From Tardiphaga sp. (lineage in GTDB: Bacteria > Pseudomonadota > Alphaproteobacteria > Rhizobiales > Xanthobacteraceae): a stretch of 64,000 nucleotides of DNA. Below the pieces are notes generated by a model. It did no database searches. It had not been told where the DNA came from and saw only the letters and a list, made by a program, of their open reading frames with translations. Below, one piece after another: positions 30,394-40,094 of this stretch (the stretch's first letter is position 1; the number at the start of each line of letters is the position of its first letter). The position numbers were made by a program, and so were the translations under genes. The stretch is taken from contig JASBVG010000073.1 in assembly GCA_030147505.1 (NCBI GenBank), forward strand, positions 18,470 to 82,469, in the 5' to 3' direction.

Positions 30394-31134
30394 CTAATAA
30401 TCCACCTTTGCCAGATACAGCCCGTCCGGCGGCGCGACGATGCCGCAGGCGGCACGGTTCTTCGCTTCAAGCGCCGCGCTCATGTCGTCCGGCGTCCAGC
30501 GGCCATGGCCGACCCACACCAGCGAGCCCACCATCGAGCGCACCTGGCTGTGCAGGAAGGATCGCGCCGAGGTGCGGATCATCACCGCCTCGCCATCCTG
30601 ATCCACGTCGAGCTGGTCCAGCGTACGGATCGGCGATTTCGCCTGGCACTCCGTATCGCGAAACGTCGTAAAGTCATGCCGGCCGAGCAGGCGTTTTGCG
30701 CCTTCGCGCATTAGCGCGACATCGAGCGGTTTCGGCACGCGCCACACATGGCCCGCATCGACGGCGAGATTCGCCCGGCGATTGGCGATGCGATAGATGT
30801 AGTGCCGCTTCACGGCCGAGAACCGCGCCTCGAAATCATCGGCCACCACATCGGCCGAGAGCACCGCCACCGGATGCGGCCGCAGATGCGCGTTCATGCC
30901 GTCGCGGAAACGGCCGGGCACCAGGATCTTCGGCACGTCGCAGTGCGCCACCTGCCCCAGAGCATGCACGCCGGCATCGGTGCGCCCGGCACCATGCACA
31001 CGGATCGGCAGACCGCAGATCGCCTCGGCGGCGCGCTCCAGCGCGCCCTGCACGGTCAGCGTGGCATTGTCCTGCACCTGCCAGCCCGAGAATGGCATGC
31101 CGTCATATTCGATGAGCATCTTGTAGCGCGGCAT
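30394..31134 (-). CDS. truA: tRNA pseudouridine(38-40) synthase
   Basis: [43 protein letters not shown]. Confidence 0.97.
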   Translation of the reverse strand: MPRYKMLIEYDGMPFSGWQVQDNATLTVQGALERAAEAICGLPIRVHGAGRTDAGVHALGQVAHCDVPKILVPGRFRDGMNAHLRPHPVAVLSADVVADDFEARFSAVKRHYIYRIANRRANLAVDAGHVWRVPKPLDVALMREGAKRLLGRHDFTTFRDTECQAKSPIRTLDQLDVDQDGEAVMIRTSARSFLHSQVRSMVGSLVWVGHGRWTPDDMSAALEAKNRAACGIVAPPDGLYLAKVDY

Positions 31135-32066
31135 CAGCCCACCCGCATGGGCGGCTTCAGTGCAGTGCCGCGCAAAAACTCGTCGGGCTTCATCGCCTGC
31201 TTGCCGGCGCGCTGCAGTTCGAGGATACGGATGGCGCCCTCACCGCAGGCAATCGTCAGGCGATCATCGAGCAGATCGCCCGGCGCACCCGATCCCGTCG
31301 CCAGTGCACAGCGCAGGATCTTGAGGCGTACGGTCTCACCCTCGACATCCACTTCACACCACGCGCCGGGAAACGGCGACAGGCCGTGGATATGGCGCAT
31401 CACGTCGCGCGCCGGCTTCGACCAGTCGATCTTCGCCTCGGCCTTGTCGATCTTGGCGGCGTATTCGACGCCCTGCTCGCTCTGCTTCACGAGCTGCAAC
31501 CCGCCGCGATCGAGCGCGCCCATGGCGCGCACCATCAGGTCCGCGCCGAGCGGCGCCAGCGCGTCATGCAGGTCCTGTCCGGTCATCGAATCGGTGATCG
31601 GCAGGCGCTCGGCCATGGCGACATCGCCGGTGTCGAGGCCGACATCCATCTTCATCACCATGACGCCGCTCTCGGCATCGCCGGACATGATGGCGCGCTG
31701 GATCGGGGCGGCACCGCGCCAGCGCGGCAGCAGCGACCCATGCAGGTTGAAGCAGCCAAGCGGCACGGCATCGAGAATGTTTTGCGGCAGGATCATGCCA
31801 TAGGCGACGACCACGGCGGCATCCGCATCGAAGGCGCGAAACTGCGTCTCGGCCTCTTCGCTGCGCAGCGTCTTCGGCGTCAGCACGGGAATACCGAGCC
31901 GCTCTGCCTCGCGCGCCACCGGCGTCGGCTGCAGTTTCATGCCGCGCCCGGCGGGCTTCGCCTCGCGAGTATAGACGGCCACAATCTCGTGGCCGTGCGC
32001 CACGAGTTCGAGCAGCGTCGGCACGGCGAAATCCGGCGTGCCCATGAAGATCAGACGAAGCGACAT
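31134..32066 (-). CDS. fmt: Methionyl-tRNA formyltransferase
   Basis: [38 protein letters not shown]. Confidence 0.97.
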   Translation of the reverse strand: MSLRLIFMGTPDFAVPTLLELVAHGHEIVAVYTREAKPAGRGMKLQPTPVAREAERLGIPVLTPKTLRSEEAETQFRAFDADAAVVVAYGMILPQNILDAVPLGCFNLHGSLLPRWRGAAPIQRAIMSGDAESGVMVMKMDVGLDTGDVAMAERLPITDSMTGQDLHDALAPLGADLMVRAMGALDRGGLQLVKQSEQGVEYAAKIDKAEAKIDWSKPARDVMRHIHGLSPFPGAWCEVDVEGETVRLKILRCALATGSGAPGDLLDDRLTIACGEGAIRILELQRAGKQAMKPDEFLRGTALKPPMRVG

Positions 32067-32086
32067 GGTGCCTCCTGCGCGAAGGC

Positions 32087-32608
32087 TCAGCCCACGCGCT
32101 TGGCGATCTTCGTGAACTTCTTCATCACGCGATCACGCTTGAGCTTGGAGAGATAATCGACGAACAGCACGCCGTTGAGATGGTCGATCTCGTGCTGGAT
32201 GCAGGTGGCGAACAATCCGCTCGCATCCTCCTCCACCGTCTTGCCGTCGAGATCGAGATAACGGATGCGCACCGTCGCCGGGCGTTCCACTTCCTCATAA
32301 TATTCCGGGATCGACAGGCAGCCTTCCTCATAGACCGAGAGCTCTTCCGAAGCGGAGATGATCTCCGGATTGATGAAGACGCGCGGCTGCTTGCCGCCTT
32401 CCTCGTCATCCTTCTTGGCAAGATCCATGGTGATCAGCCGCAGCGGAACCGCGATCTGGATCGCCGCCAGCCCGATGCCGGGGGCGTCATACATGGTCTC
32501 GAACATGTCGTCGGCGAGCTTGCGCACCTCCGAGTTGACGGTCTCGACAGGTTTGGAGATCAGCCGCAACTGTTTGTCCGGCAGGATGATGATTTCACGA
32601 ATGGCCAT
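32087..32608 (-). CDS. def: Peptide deformylase
   Basis: [33 protein letters not shown]; start [12 protein letters not shown]. Confidence 0.96.
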   Translation of the reverse strand: MAIREIIILPDKQLRLISKPVETVNSEVRKLADDMFETMYDAPGIGLAAIQIAVPLRLITMDLAKKDDEEGGKQPRVFINPEIISASEELSVYEEGCLSIPEYYEEVERPATVRIRYLDLDGKTVEEDASGLFATCIQHEIDHLNGVLFVDYLSKLKRDRVMKKFTKIAKRVG

Positions 32609-32810
32609 GGCGGGCGATTTAATCTGCGCATGTTGCGCGGTCAATGTGAAGAACGGGCGTTAACGAAGCGGTAACCATATCGGTTAGGCATTGGTTAACC
32701 ACGTCCATTCACGGATGATTAACCATACCACTCAACGCTTCATTAACCAGCTTCGTTTACTTTTTGTTCACGATCAGCGTCACTGCGCGACCTGCAGCGA
32801 CGCTCCGTTT

Positions 32811-32960
32811 CACCTCTCCCCCCGTGCGAAGCGAAGCTTCGCTAGAGGGGGAGAGGTCGACCGACGAAGTCGGGCGGGTGAGGGGGCTTGCACCATCGCC
32901 TGAGTTTGCCCCCTCACCCGCGCGCAAGAGCGCGCGACCTCTCCCCGGTGGGGAGAGGTG
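32811..32960. repeat. Palindromic repeat (family C)
   Basis: CACCTCTCCCCCCGTGCGAAGCGAAGCTTCGCTAGAGGGGGAGAGGTCG...CCCCTCACCCGCGCGCAAGAGCGCGCGACCTCTCCCCGGTGGGGAGAGGTG, nested inverted repeats. Confidence 0.85.
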
Positions 32961-32978
32961 AAGACGAGTTCAGACACG

Positions 32979-34340
32979 ATGACCACAGCGCCCGACACGC
33001 CAGACGCCACCCTGCAGCCCCGTGCCTCCTGGCGCGAGAGCATGGCGGTCTATCTGCAGCCTCGCGTGCTGATCGTGCTGATGCTCGGACTCTCCTCCGG
33101 CCTGCCGCTCGCGCTGTCCGGCTCCACGCTGCTGGTCTGGATGCGCGAAAGCGGCGTCGATCTCGGCACCATCGGCCTGTTCGCGCTCGTCGGCACACCC
33201 TACACGCTGAAATTTCTCTGGGCGCCCCTGGTCGATGCGCTGCATGTGCCATTCTTCACCCGCGCCTTCGGCCGCCGCCGCGGCTGGCTGGTGTTCTCGC
33301 AATTGCTGCTGATCGCCGCGATCCTGCTGCTCGCGCTCACCGACCCGGCCAGGTCCCCGCTCTTCGTCGCGCTCGGCGCATTGCTGGTGGCCACGATGTC
33401 CTCGACCCAGGACATCGTGGTCGATGCTTTTCGCGTGGAGAGCCTGCCGGAAAGCGAGCAGGCCGCGGGGATGGCATCCTATGTCGCAGCCTATCGCATC
33501 GGCATGCTGATCTCCACCGCCGGCATCCTGTTTCTGGTCAGCGCCTTCGAGGCCACCGGCATCGCGCGCTCCTCCGCCTGGATGTGGGGCTATGTGGCAA
33601 TGGCCGCGATGGTGCTGATCGGCACGGTGACGGCGCTGATCGCCACTGAGCCTGAGCAATCCGTGCAGGCCGAAGCCGCCACGCGCGGCGAGAGCGCCTT
33701 CCAGCGCGTGCTGCGCGCCGCCATCGGCGCCTTCTCGGAATTTTTGTCGCGCAAGGACGCGTGGGCGGCGCTGGCCTTCGTGGTGCTGTTCAAATTCACC
33801 GATGCCTTCTCGGGCACGATGACCGCGCCCTTCGTCATCGATCTCGGCTTCACCCGCAACGACTATGCGGCGATCGTCAAGGGCGTCGGGCTTGCCGCCA
33901 CGCTGATCGGCGGTTTCGCCGGCGGGTTTGTCGCGCGACGCTATTCGCTGGAAGCGAGCCTTTGGATCGGCGCCGTACTTCAGGCCGTCTCCAACCTCGC
34001 TTTCGCGTGGCTGGCTCTGGTCGGCGTCAATCAATGGGCGCTGGCGCTGGCAATTTCGGTCGAGAATTTCACCAGCGCCATCGGCACGGTGATCTTCGTC
34101 GCCTATCTCTCCGCGCTCTGCAAGAATCCCCTGCACACCGCCACGCAATACGCTCTGCTGACGGCACTTGCGGCTGTGGGGCGCACCTATCTTTCCGCCG
34201 GCGCTGGCTATGTCGCGCAGGCGACGGGATGGCCGATATTCTTCGTAATCAGCGTGCTGGTCGCGGTACCGAGCCTGGTGCTGCTGCTGTGGCTGCAGCG
34301 ACGCGGACATTTTGCGGCATTGGGGCCGGTGCGGATATAA
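32979..34340 (+). CDS. AmpG-like MFS transporter (muropeptide permease family)
   Basis: LMLGLSSGLPLALSGSTLLVWMRESGVDLGTIGLFALVGTPYTLKFLWAPLVDAL; 12-TM profile. Confidence 0.88.
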   Translation: MTTAPDTPDATLQPRASWRESMAVYLQPRVLIVLMLGLSSGLPLALSGSTLLVWMRESGVDLGTIGLFALVGTPYTLKFLWAPLVDALHVPFFTRAFGRRRGWLVFSQLLLIAAILLLALTDPARSPLFVALGALLVATMSSTQDIVVDAFRVESLPESEQAAGMASYVAAYRIGMLISTAGILFLVSAFEATGIARSSAWMWGYVAMAAMVLIGTVTALIATEPEQSVQAEAATRGESAFQRVLRAAIGAFSEFLSRKDAWAALAFVVLFKFTDAFSGTMTAPFVIDLGFTRNDYAAIVKGVGLAATLIGGFAGGFVARRYSLEASLWIGAVLQAVSNLAFAWLALVGVNQWALALAISVENFTSAIGTVIFVAYLSALCKNPLHTATQYALLTALAAVGRTYLSAGAGYVAQATGWPIFFVISVLVAVPSLVLLLWLQRRGHFAALGPVRI

Positions 34341-34343
34341 TCT

Positions 34344-34422
34344 CGTCATTGCGAGCGCAGCGAAGCAATCCAGTCTTTCTTCGCTTGGCTTTCTGGATTG
34401 CTTCGCTGCGCTCGCAATGACG
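34344..34422. repeat. Palindromic repeat (family B) between convergent genes
   Basis: CGTCATTGCGAGCGCAGCGAAGCAATCCAG...CTGGATTGCTTCGCTGCGCTCGCAATGACG near-perfect inverted repeat. Confidence 0.92.
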
Positions 34423-34424
34423 GA

Positions 34425-34862
34425 TTAATTCTTCCCCACCAGACTCCACTTCGTCACCAGCGCCTCGCTCATCTGCCCGGCCTGTTCGGCGCAGGCGACT
34501 TCGCTGACCTTGAACGCCACTTCCTTGCCGACCAGCCGCCGGAGTTGCGTCGCCTGCGCGTCGCTGGCGACCACGATCTCGAATGTCTCCGGCCCCGTCT
34601 CCAGATTGCACAACCCGGCGGGCGCCGGCAGGCGGCGCGGCTCGGTGACGACCTGATAGACATCGACGCGCTTGCCTTTTGCATCGCGGCTGCGCATCGC
34701 ATTGAGCTGGCCTGACAGCACGTCGCCGAGCTTCATGTCCTTCGGCGCTGCCGGCTTGGCCGGTGCTTCCGCAACGTCGGGAGCTGCATGGGCCGCCGTC
34801 GTCATTGCAACAGCAAGCACAGCCGCGCGGCCGAGCTGCGCTTTCAATCCGGATCGTGTCAT
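34425..34862 (-). CDS. Hypothetical exported protein
   Basis: Leader MTRSGLKAQLGRAAVLAVAMTTAAHAAPD; 145 aa. Confidence 0.7.
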   Translation of the reverse strand: MTRSGLKAQLGRAAVLAVAMTTAAHAAPDVAEAPAKPAAPKDMKLGDVLSGQLNAMRSRDAKGKRVDVYQVVTEPRRLPAPAGLCNLETGPETFEIVVASDAQATQLRRLVGKEVAFKVSEVACAEQAGQMSEALVTKWSLVGKN

Positions 34863-34879
34863 CAGAATGAGTCCCGTCT

Positions 34880-35482
34880 CTAAAACAATGTGCGCTGTCG
34901 CATTGCTGCCGACAACGTGCCTTCGTCCAGATAGTCCAACTCGCCGCCCACCGGTACGCCATGCGCCAGGCGGGTGACTTTCACATTGGCCTCCTGAAGA
35001 AGGTCGGTGATGTAATGTGCTGTCGTTTGTCCATCCACGGTCGCATTCAGCGCCAGGATGATTTCAGTCACTTCCGGATCATGCGCACGCGCCACCAGCG
35101 CATCGATGGTCAGGTCGCCGGGACCGACGCCATCGAGCGGCGACAGCGTGCCGCCGAGCACATGATATTTGCCTGGCGCCGCATTGGCGCGCTCCAGCGC
35201 CCAGAGATCGGCGACATCGGCGACCACGACGATCGTGGTGGGATCGCGCCGTGTATCCGTGCAGATGGTGCACGGATTCGCCGTATCGATATTGCTGCAC
35301 ACCTTGCAGACCTGCACGCGATCGATCGCCGTCTGCAGCGCGCCGGCCAGCGGCGTCATCAGCGCATCGCGCTTCTTGATCAGATGCAGCGCCGCGCGCC
35401 GCGCCGAGCGTGGGCCGAGGCCCGGCAGTCGCGCGAGCAGCTGGATCAGGCGCTCGATTTCAGGTCCGGCAACGGAGGCCAT
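34880..35482 (-). CDS. recR: Recombination protein RecR
   Basis: [36 protein letters not shown] zinc motif, [33 protein letters not shown]. Confidence 0.96.
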   Translation of the reverse strand: MASVAGPEIERLIQLLARLPGLGPRSARRAALHLIKKRDALMTPLAGALQTAIDRVQVCKVCSNIDTANPCTICTDTRRDPTTIVVVADVADLWALERANAAPGKYHVLGGTLSPLDGVGPGDLTIDALVARAHDPEVTEIILALNATVDGQTTAHYITDLLQEANVKVTRLAHGVPVGGELDYLDEGTLSAAMRQRTLF

Positions 35483-35565
35483 CTGCTTATTTCGTCAATC
35501 AGTGGTTGCGGAAACGGCGTGCGAATCCTAGGGTGTACCTGTCAAGAAGGCAGGGCGAAAGAACG

Positions 35566-36066
35566 ATGTTGGCACGTCAAATTGTTATCGGGTTTGGCAT
35601 AGCGATCATATTTCCACTGCTCATTCATTACGGCGTTGCCACGTTCCATCCCGCGCCCAAATACCAGGACTTCAATTCACCGAGACCAACGCTGCCCTCC
35701 GACTCATCGGTCGATGAGCGAAAAGCATATGCCGAAAAAGTAAGAGAGCACTCCGAAACACAGAAGCAGTTGCAGGAAGCTTTTGCGCAAGCGAACAAAC
35801 AATTTGCGCGCATCCTGGCTGTCGTATCAGCACCACTCGGTATCACTGCTATTCTGGTCGGTGCTTATCTTTCCTTTCAAACGATCGGCGCCGGCCTGAT
35901 TCTCGGCGGAATTCTCAGTATCGGATGGGGGTACTGGGGCTACTGGCACCATCTCGACGACTGGATTCGCTTTCTCTCGCTGCTCGCGGGATTTGCGGTT
36001 CTGCTGTTCGTCGGCATCAAGCGTGGATCGACACAGCCACGCAAAAATGCGGCAGATAGCGCCTAG
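35566..36066 (+). CDS. Hypothetical membrane protein (166 aa, ~3 TM)
   Basis: [36 protein letters not shown]...; helical middle; two C-terminal TM segments; lies on + strand between recR and ybaB. Confidence 0.75.
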   Translation: MLARQIVIGFGIAIIFPLLIHYGVATFHPAPKYQDFNSPRPTLPSDSSVDERKAYAEKVREHSETQKQLQEAFAQANKQFARILAVVSAPLGITAILVGAYLSFQTIGAGLILGGILSIGWGYWGYWHHLDDWIRFLSLLAGFAVLLFVGIKRGSTQPRKNAADSA

Positions 36067-36383
36067 CCCAAGCCCATCCCCGGCGGCAGGCCGAGGCCGC
36101 CGGTGAGCGACTGCATCTTCTCCTGCATGGCGGCTTCCGCCTTGCGGCGCGCATCGCCGAGCGCTGTGACGAGCAGGTCCTCGAGGATCTCGACGTCTTC
36201 CGGCTTCACCAGCGACGGATCGATCTTCACCGCCTTCACTTCGGTCTTCGCCGTCATCCGCACCGAGACGAGACCGCCGCCGGACACGCCCTCGACCTCC
36301 ACATGGTCGAGCTCTTCCTGCATCGCCTTCATCTTCGACTGCAACTGCGCCGCCTGCTTCATCATGCCGAGAAAGTCAGCCAT
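36063..36383 (-). CDS. ybaB: YbaB/EbfC family nucleoid-associated protein
   Basis: [46 protein letters not shown]. Confidence 0.95.
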   Translation of the reverse strand: MADFLGMMKQAAQLQSKMKAMQEELDHVEVEGVSGGGLVSVRMTAKTEVKAVKIDPSLVKPEDVEILEDLLVTALGDARRKAEAAMQEKMQSLTGGLGLPPGMGLG

Positions 36384-36404
36384 CGGTGCTCCTTCGTTTA
36401 TTTG

Positions 36405-36452
36405 CGCATGACCTGGCCCGAAAACCGGTATCCACGTTTCGGGATCATGCTC
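36405..36452. repeat. Palindromic repeat (family D, GCATGATC-type)
   Basis: GCATGACCTGGCCCGAAAACCGGTATCCACGTTTCGGGATCATGC; related copy at 54283 in inverse orientation. Confidence 0.75.
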
Positions 36453-38321
36453 TCAATCATCGTCGCCGGGGTCGGCGCCGTCATCGGTGATCAGATCGCT
36501 ATCGTCGCCATCCGGCACTTCGGGCGCCAGCATGGTGACAGTCATCCTGGCGCCGGGGAATTTCGCCAGTACCGCCTGCACCCGCGGATCGGCTTCGGCG
36601 ACGCGTTCGCGTTCGTTCTTTTGTTCGAGCTGCTGCTCGCGGATCGTCGCCGCGCCCTGCGTATTGGAGACGATCACGGCCCAGCGGCGGCCGGTCCACA
36701 TTTCCAGCTTGCGCGAGAGGTCGTTGATCAGCGAGCGCGCGGCCGTGCGCTCCATCGACAGCTCGAGCCGGCCATCCTCGATCCGCACGAGGCGGACATC
36801 GGATTCCAGCGCCGCCTTCACCATCAGATCGCGTTTTTGCCCGGCCAATGCGACCAATTCAGGGAAGGTCGCAATTTTCAGCACCTGCGCCGGTGCAGCT
36901 TCCGCCATGCCAATCTGCGGCTGTGGCGACGGCTCGGCATTGCCACGCTGCATGGTCGGACCACGCGGCGCGCTCATGGTCGGTGCTGACGGCGGCGATG
37001 ATGCGGAGGGCATCTGCACGGAAGATTGCGCGGACGGCGCATTCAGCATCGGCGCAGCACGGCCACCGCCATTGCCCACTACCGGCGACGATCCGCCGCC
37101 CTGCTCGATCATGCGGATGGCTTCATCCGGCGTCGGCAGATCGGCGACATAGGCGATGCGCACCAGCACCATCTCCGCCGCCGCGGCGGGGCGCGTCGCG
37201 CCCTGCACTTCGGTGATGCCCTTGAGCAGCATCTGCCACACCCGCGACAGCACGCGCATCGAGAGCTTCGACGCAAAGTCGCGTGCGCGCAGGCGCTCGG
37301 TTTCGCCGAAGGCTACATTGTCGGCCGTTGCCGGCACGATCTTTACGCGGGTAACGAAATTGACGAATTCCGCGAGATCGCTGAGCACCACGACCGGATC
37401 GGCGCCGACGTCATACTGCTCGCGGAATTCCTTGAAGGCCGCCGCGATATCGCCGCGCGCGAGCGAATCGAAGAGATCGATGACGCGGGTGCGATCGGCG
37501 AGGCCGAGCATCTGCCGGACCGCATCGGCCTTCACCAGACCGGCGGCATGCGCAATGGCCTGATCGAACAGCGACAGAGAATCGCGGACCGATCCTTCCG
37601 CCGCGCGCGCGATGATCCCGAGCGCTTCGGATTCGACCTCGACGCCTTCCTTGCCCGCGATGTTCGACAGATGCTGCATCAGGACGTCGGCATCGACGCG
37701 GCGCAGGTCGAACCGCTGACAGCGCGACAGCACCGTGATCGGGACTTTTCGAATCTCGGTGGTCGCGAAAACGAATTTCGCGTGCTCCGGCGGCTCCTCC
37801 AGCGTCTTCAGGAACGCGTTGAAGGCCGCCGTCGACAGCATGTGGACTTCGTCGATGATGTAGACTTTGTAGCGCGCCGATGTCGGCGCATAGCGCACGC
37901 TGTCATTGATCTGGCGGACGTCATCGACGCCGGTATGCGAGGCGGCGTCCATTTCCAGCACGTCGATGTGACGGCTCTCCATGATCGCCTTGCAGTGGAC
38001 GCCATGGGTCGGCATCTGGATGGTCGGCCCCTTCACGGAGCCATCGGGCATCTCGTAATTCAGTGCCCGCGCCAGAATGCGCGCCGTGGTGGTCTTGCCG
38101 ACCCCGCGAACGCCGGTGAGAATCCACGCCTGCGGAATGCGGCCGGTCTCGAAGGCATTCGAGACGGTGCGCACCAGGGCTTCCTGGCCGATCAGATCGT
38201 CAAAATTCCCGGGACGGTATTTTCGCGCAAGAACCCGATAAGGCGTTGGCGCTGCGGGAGAATTCATTGCGAGGCCGGCTTGGGCGTCATCATCGGAAGG
38301 GGGCATGCCGGCATCGGTCAT
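36453..38321 (-). CDS. dnaX: DNA polymerase III subunit gamma/tau
   Basis: YRVLARKYRPGNFDDLIGQEALVRTVSNAFETGRIPQAWILTGVRGVGKTTTARILARALN; start MTDAGMPPSDD. Confidence 0.96.
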   Translation of the reverse strand: MTDAGMPPSDDDAQAGLAMNSPAAPTPYRVLARKYRPGNFDDLIGQEALVRTVSNAFETGRIPQAWILTGVRGVGKTTTARILARALNYEMPDGSVKGPTIQMPTHGVHCKAIMESRHIDVLEMDAASHTGVDDVRQINDSVRYAPTSARYKVYIIDEVHMLSTAAFNAFLKTLEEPPEHAKFVFATTEIRKVPITVLSRCQRFDLRRVDADVLMQHLSNIAGKEGVEVESEALGIIARAAEGSVRDSLSLFDQAIAHAAGLVKADAVRQMLGLADRTRVIDLFDSLARGDIAAAFKEFREQYDVGADPVVVLSDLAEFVNFVTRVKIVPATADNVAFGETERLRARDFASKLSMRVLSRVWQMLLKGITEVQGATRPAAAAEMVLVRIAYVADLPTPDEAIRMIEQGGGSSPVVGNGGGRAAPMLNAPSAQSSVQMPSASSPPSAPTMSAPRGPTMQRGNAEPSPQPQIGMAEAAPAQVLKIATFPELVALAGQKRDLMVKAALESDVRLVRIEDGRLELSMERTAARSLINDLSRKLEMWTGRRWAVIVSNTQGAATIREQQLEQKNERERVAEADPRVQAVLAKFPGARMTVTMLAPEVPDGDDSDLITDDGADPGDDD

Positions 38322-38438
38322 CGAGGAATCCGCAATTTGTTGTCTCAGGTGCCGGCTTGCGGAACATCGGGCCATCAGCCGGGCCAAGGGAACTAATGTC
38401 CCGCCGCTGGCGCTGATTTTACCCGATAGAACGAGGTA

Positions 38439-38533
38439 GGAGACTGACGAGCGACCCGATCCGGATCTCGTTAGGGCTGCTTCCTTCCGGACCTGACCCG
38501 GTTGGCGAGTGGCTCGTCCACCGCCAATCTCCC
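38439..38533 (-). ncRNA. ffs: SRP RNA, small bacterial (4.5S) type
   Basis: Reverse strand GGGAGATTGGCGGTGGACGAGCCACTCGCCAACCGGGTCAGGTCCGGAAGGAAGCAGCCCTAACGAGATCC...GTCAGTCTCC; conserved tip GGTCAGGTCCGGAAGGAAGCAGCC with complementary ends. Confidence 0.95.
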
Positions 38534-38713
38534 GCTGCCTATTTGGGGCCAAACGGGCCGGAAATCAAGCGCGGCCTGTGCCTCCGGTTTGCCGCAGGAT
38601 CTGCCGCAAGTCTGCCACAAGAAATCGTGGCGAAGACGCGCAAAAGCAGGCACCACGGAGTTGTCCGCGCGGCCACTTCCTGCGACGCTGCGCGCCAAAA
38701 ATCGAGAGTCCGA

Positions 38714-39136
38714 ATGGCCACCACGCCCCCCTTCGAGCTGCACAAGCAGCTCCAGCAAGACACCATCGACATCGGCGACCTGCCCCTCAGCCGTGTGCTG
38801 GTGGTGAAGGACGCGCACTACCCCTGGCTGATGCTGGTGCCGCGCCGCGCCGACATCATCGACATCATCGACCTCGACGAGGTCGCGCAGGCGCAGCTGA
38901 TGACCGAGATCAACCGCATCGGCCGCGCGCTCAAAGAGATCACCAAATGCGACAAGCTCAATGTCGCAGCACTCGGCAATGTCGTGCCGCAGCTTCACGT
39001 CCACATCATCGCGCGCCGCAAGACCGATGCTGCGTGGCCGCGCCCGATCTGGGGCGTGATGCCGCCGCTCGCCCATGATGCAGAAGAGGTGCAACGTTTT
39101 ATTTCGGAACTCCGTCGCAAGATCTGGCTCGGTTGA
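38714..39136 (+). CDS. HIT family protein
   Basis: VVPQLHVHIIARRKTDAAWPRPIWG histidine-triad motif. Confidence 0.93.
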   Translation: MATTPPFELHKQLQQDTIDIGDLPLSRVLVVKDAHYPWLMLVPRRADIIDIIDLDEVAQAQLMTEINRIGRALKEITKCDKLNVAALGNVVPQLHVHIIARRKTDAAWPRPIWGVMPPLAHDAEEVQRFISELRRKIWLG

Positions 39137-39140
39137 AGAC

Positions 39141-40079
39141 ATGACAAGCAAGCTGTTTCCCCTTGGCCAACCGGCCTTTATCTCCAACACCCTCGATCGC
39201 GCCGCACATCTGCGCTTCAACGATGAGAAACTGTTCGCCCTCGAAAACAAGAACAACAGCCGCGCCTACGTCATCTATCGCGACTCGCTCGTGATGAAGA
39301 AAGATGGCGACAATGTTCGCGCGCTGCTCTCCATCGATGAGGCCATCAAGTTCGGCGCCAATCCCGGCACCATCTTTCTCGGCCTGCGCGATGGCGCCGC
39401 CGTATTCGGCATGGGTATCTCGCCGCAGGCATCCGAGAAGCTGGTAGGCCGCGACGACGTCATGGTGTCCGAACTGCGCGGCATGGCGATGCAGGGCATC
39501 ATCCCGCCTGAGGAGCTCTCGGCCGTCGCGCAGGCCAAGTCGATGGTATCCTGGCATCAGCGCCACGGCTTCTGCGCCAATTGCGGGGCCAAGTCCTCCA
39601 TGGCCGAAGGCGGCTGGAAGCGCGTCTGTCCGACCTGCAAGACCGAGCATTTTCCACGCACTGATCCCGTCGTCATCATGCTGGTGGAGAAGGGAGACAA
39701 GTGTCTGCTCGGCCGCCAGAAGCAATTCGCGCCCGGCATGTATTCATGCCTCGCCGGCTTCGTCGAAGCTGCCGAGACCATCGAGGATGCCGTAAAGCGC
39801 GAGATTTTTGAGGAATCTGGCATCCGCTGCACCGATGTGACCTATTACATGACGCAGCCTTGGCCTTATCCGTCGTCGCTGATGATTGGCTGCTCCGCCC
39901 GAGCGCTGACAGACGAAATCGTCATCGACAAAATGGAACTTGAGGACGCCCGATGGTTTGATCGTGATGAGGCGATGCTGATGTGGAAGCGCGAGCACCC
40001 CGATGGGCTCGCCGGTCCGCATCCGTTCGCCATCGCGCATCATTTGCTTGGACGGTGGCTGCATCCCGATCAGGCGTGA
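39141..40079 (+). CDS. nudC: NADH pyrophosphatase NudC
   Basis: HGFCANCGAKSSMAEGGWKRVCPTCKTEHFPRTDPVVIML zinc ribbon; Nudix box GFVEAAETIEDAVKREIFEESGI. Confidence 0.95.
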   Translation: MTSKLFPLGQPAFISNTLDRAAHLRFNDEKLFALENKNNSRAYVIYRDSLVMKKDGDNVRALLSIDEAIKFGANPGTIFLGLRDGAAVFGMGISPQASEKLVGRDDVMVSELRGMAMQGIIPPEELSAVAQAKSMVSWHQRHGFCANCGAKSSMAEGGWKRVCPTCKTEHFPRTDPVVIMLVEKGDKCLLGRQKQFAPGMYSCLAGFVEAAETIEDAVKREIFEESGIRCTDVTYYMTQPWPYPSSLMIGCSARALTDEIVIDKMELEDARWFDRDEAMLMWKREHPDGLAGPHPFAIAHHLLGRWLHPDQA

Positions 40080-40094
40080 CTAACGGGGACTATC

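Noticed and set aside
32970-34349. 459-aa minus ORF antisense to the AmpG-like transporter
   Set aside because: Arg/Gly/Gln-rich shadow translation; + strand encodes a clear 12-TM MFS protein
37026-38396. 456-aa plus ORF antisense to dnaX
   Set aside because: Low-information His/Arg-rich shadow; dnaX on - is certain
38322-38552. N-terminal extension of dnaX ORF to 38552
   Set aside because: Extension translates through the SRP RNA; start at 38321 (MTDAGMPPS) is more plausible
38471-39256. 261-aa minus ORF spanning SRP RNA and HIT gene
   Set aside because: Overlaps SRP RNA and a clear HIT protein on the other strand
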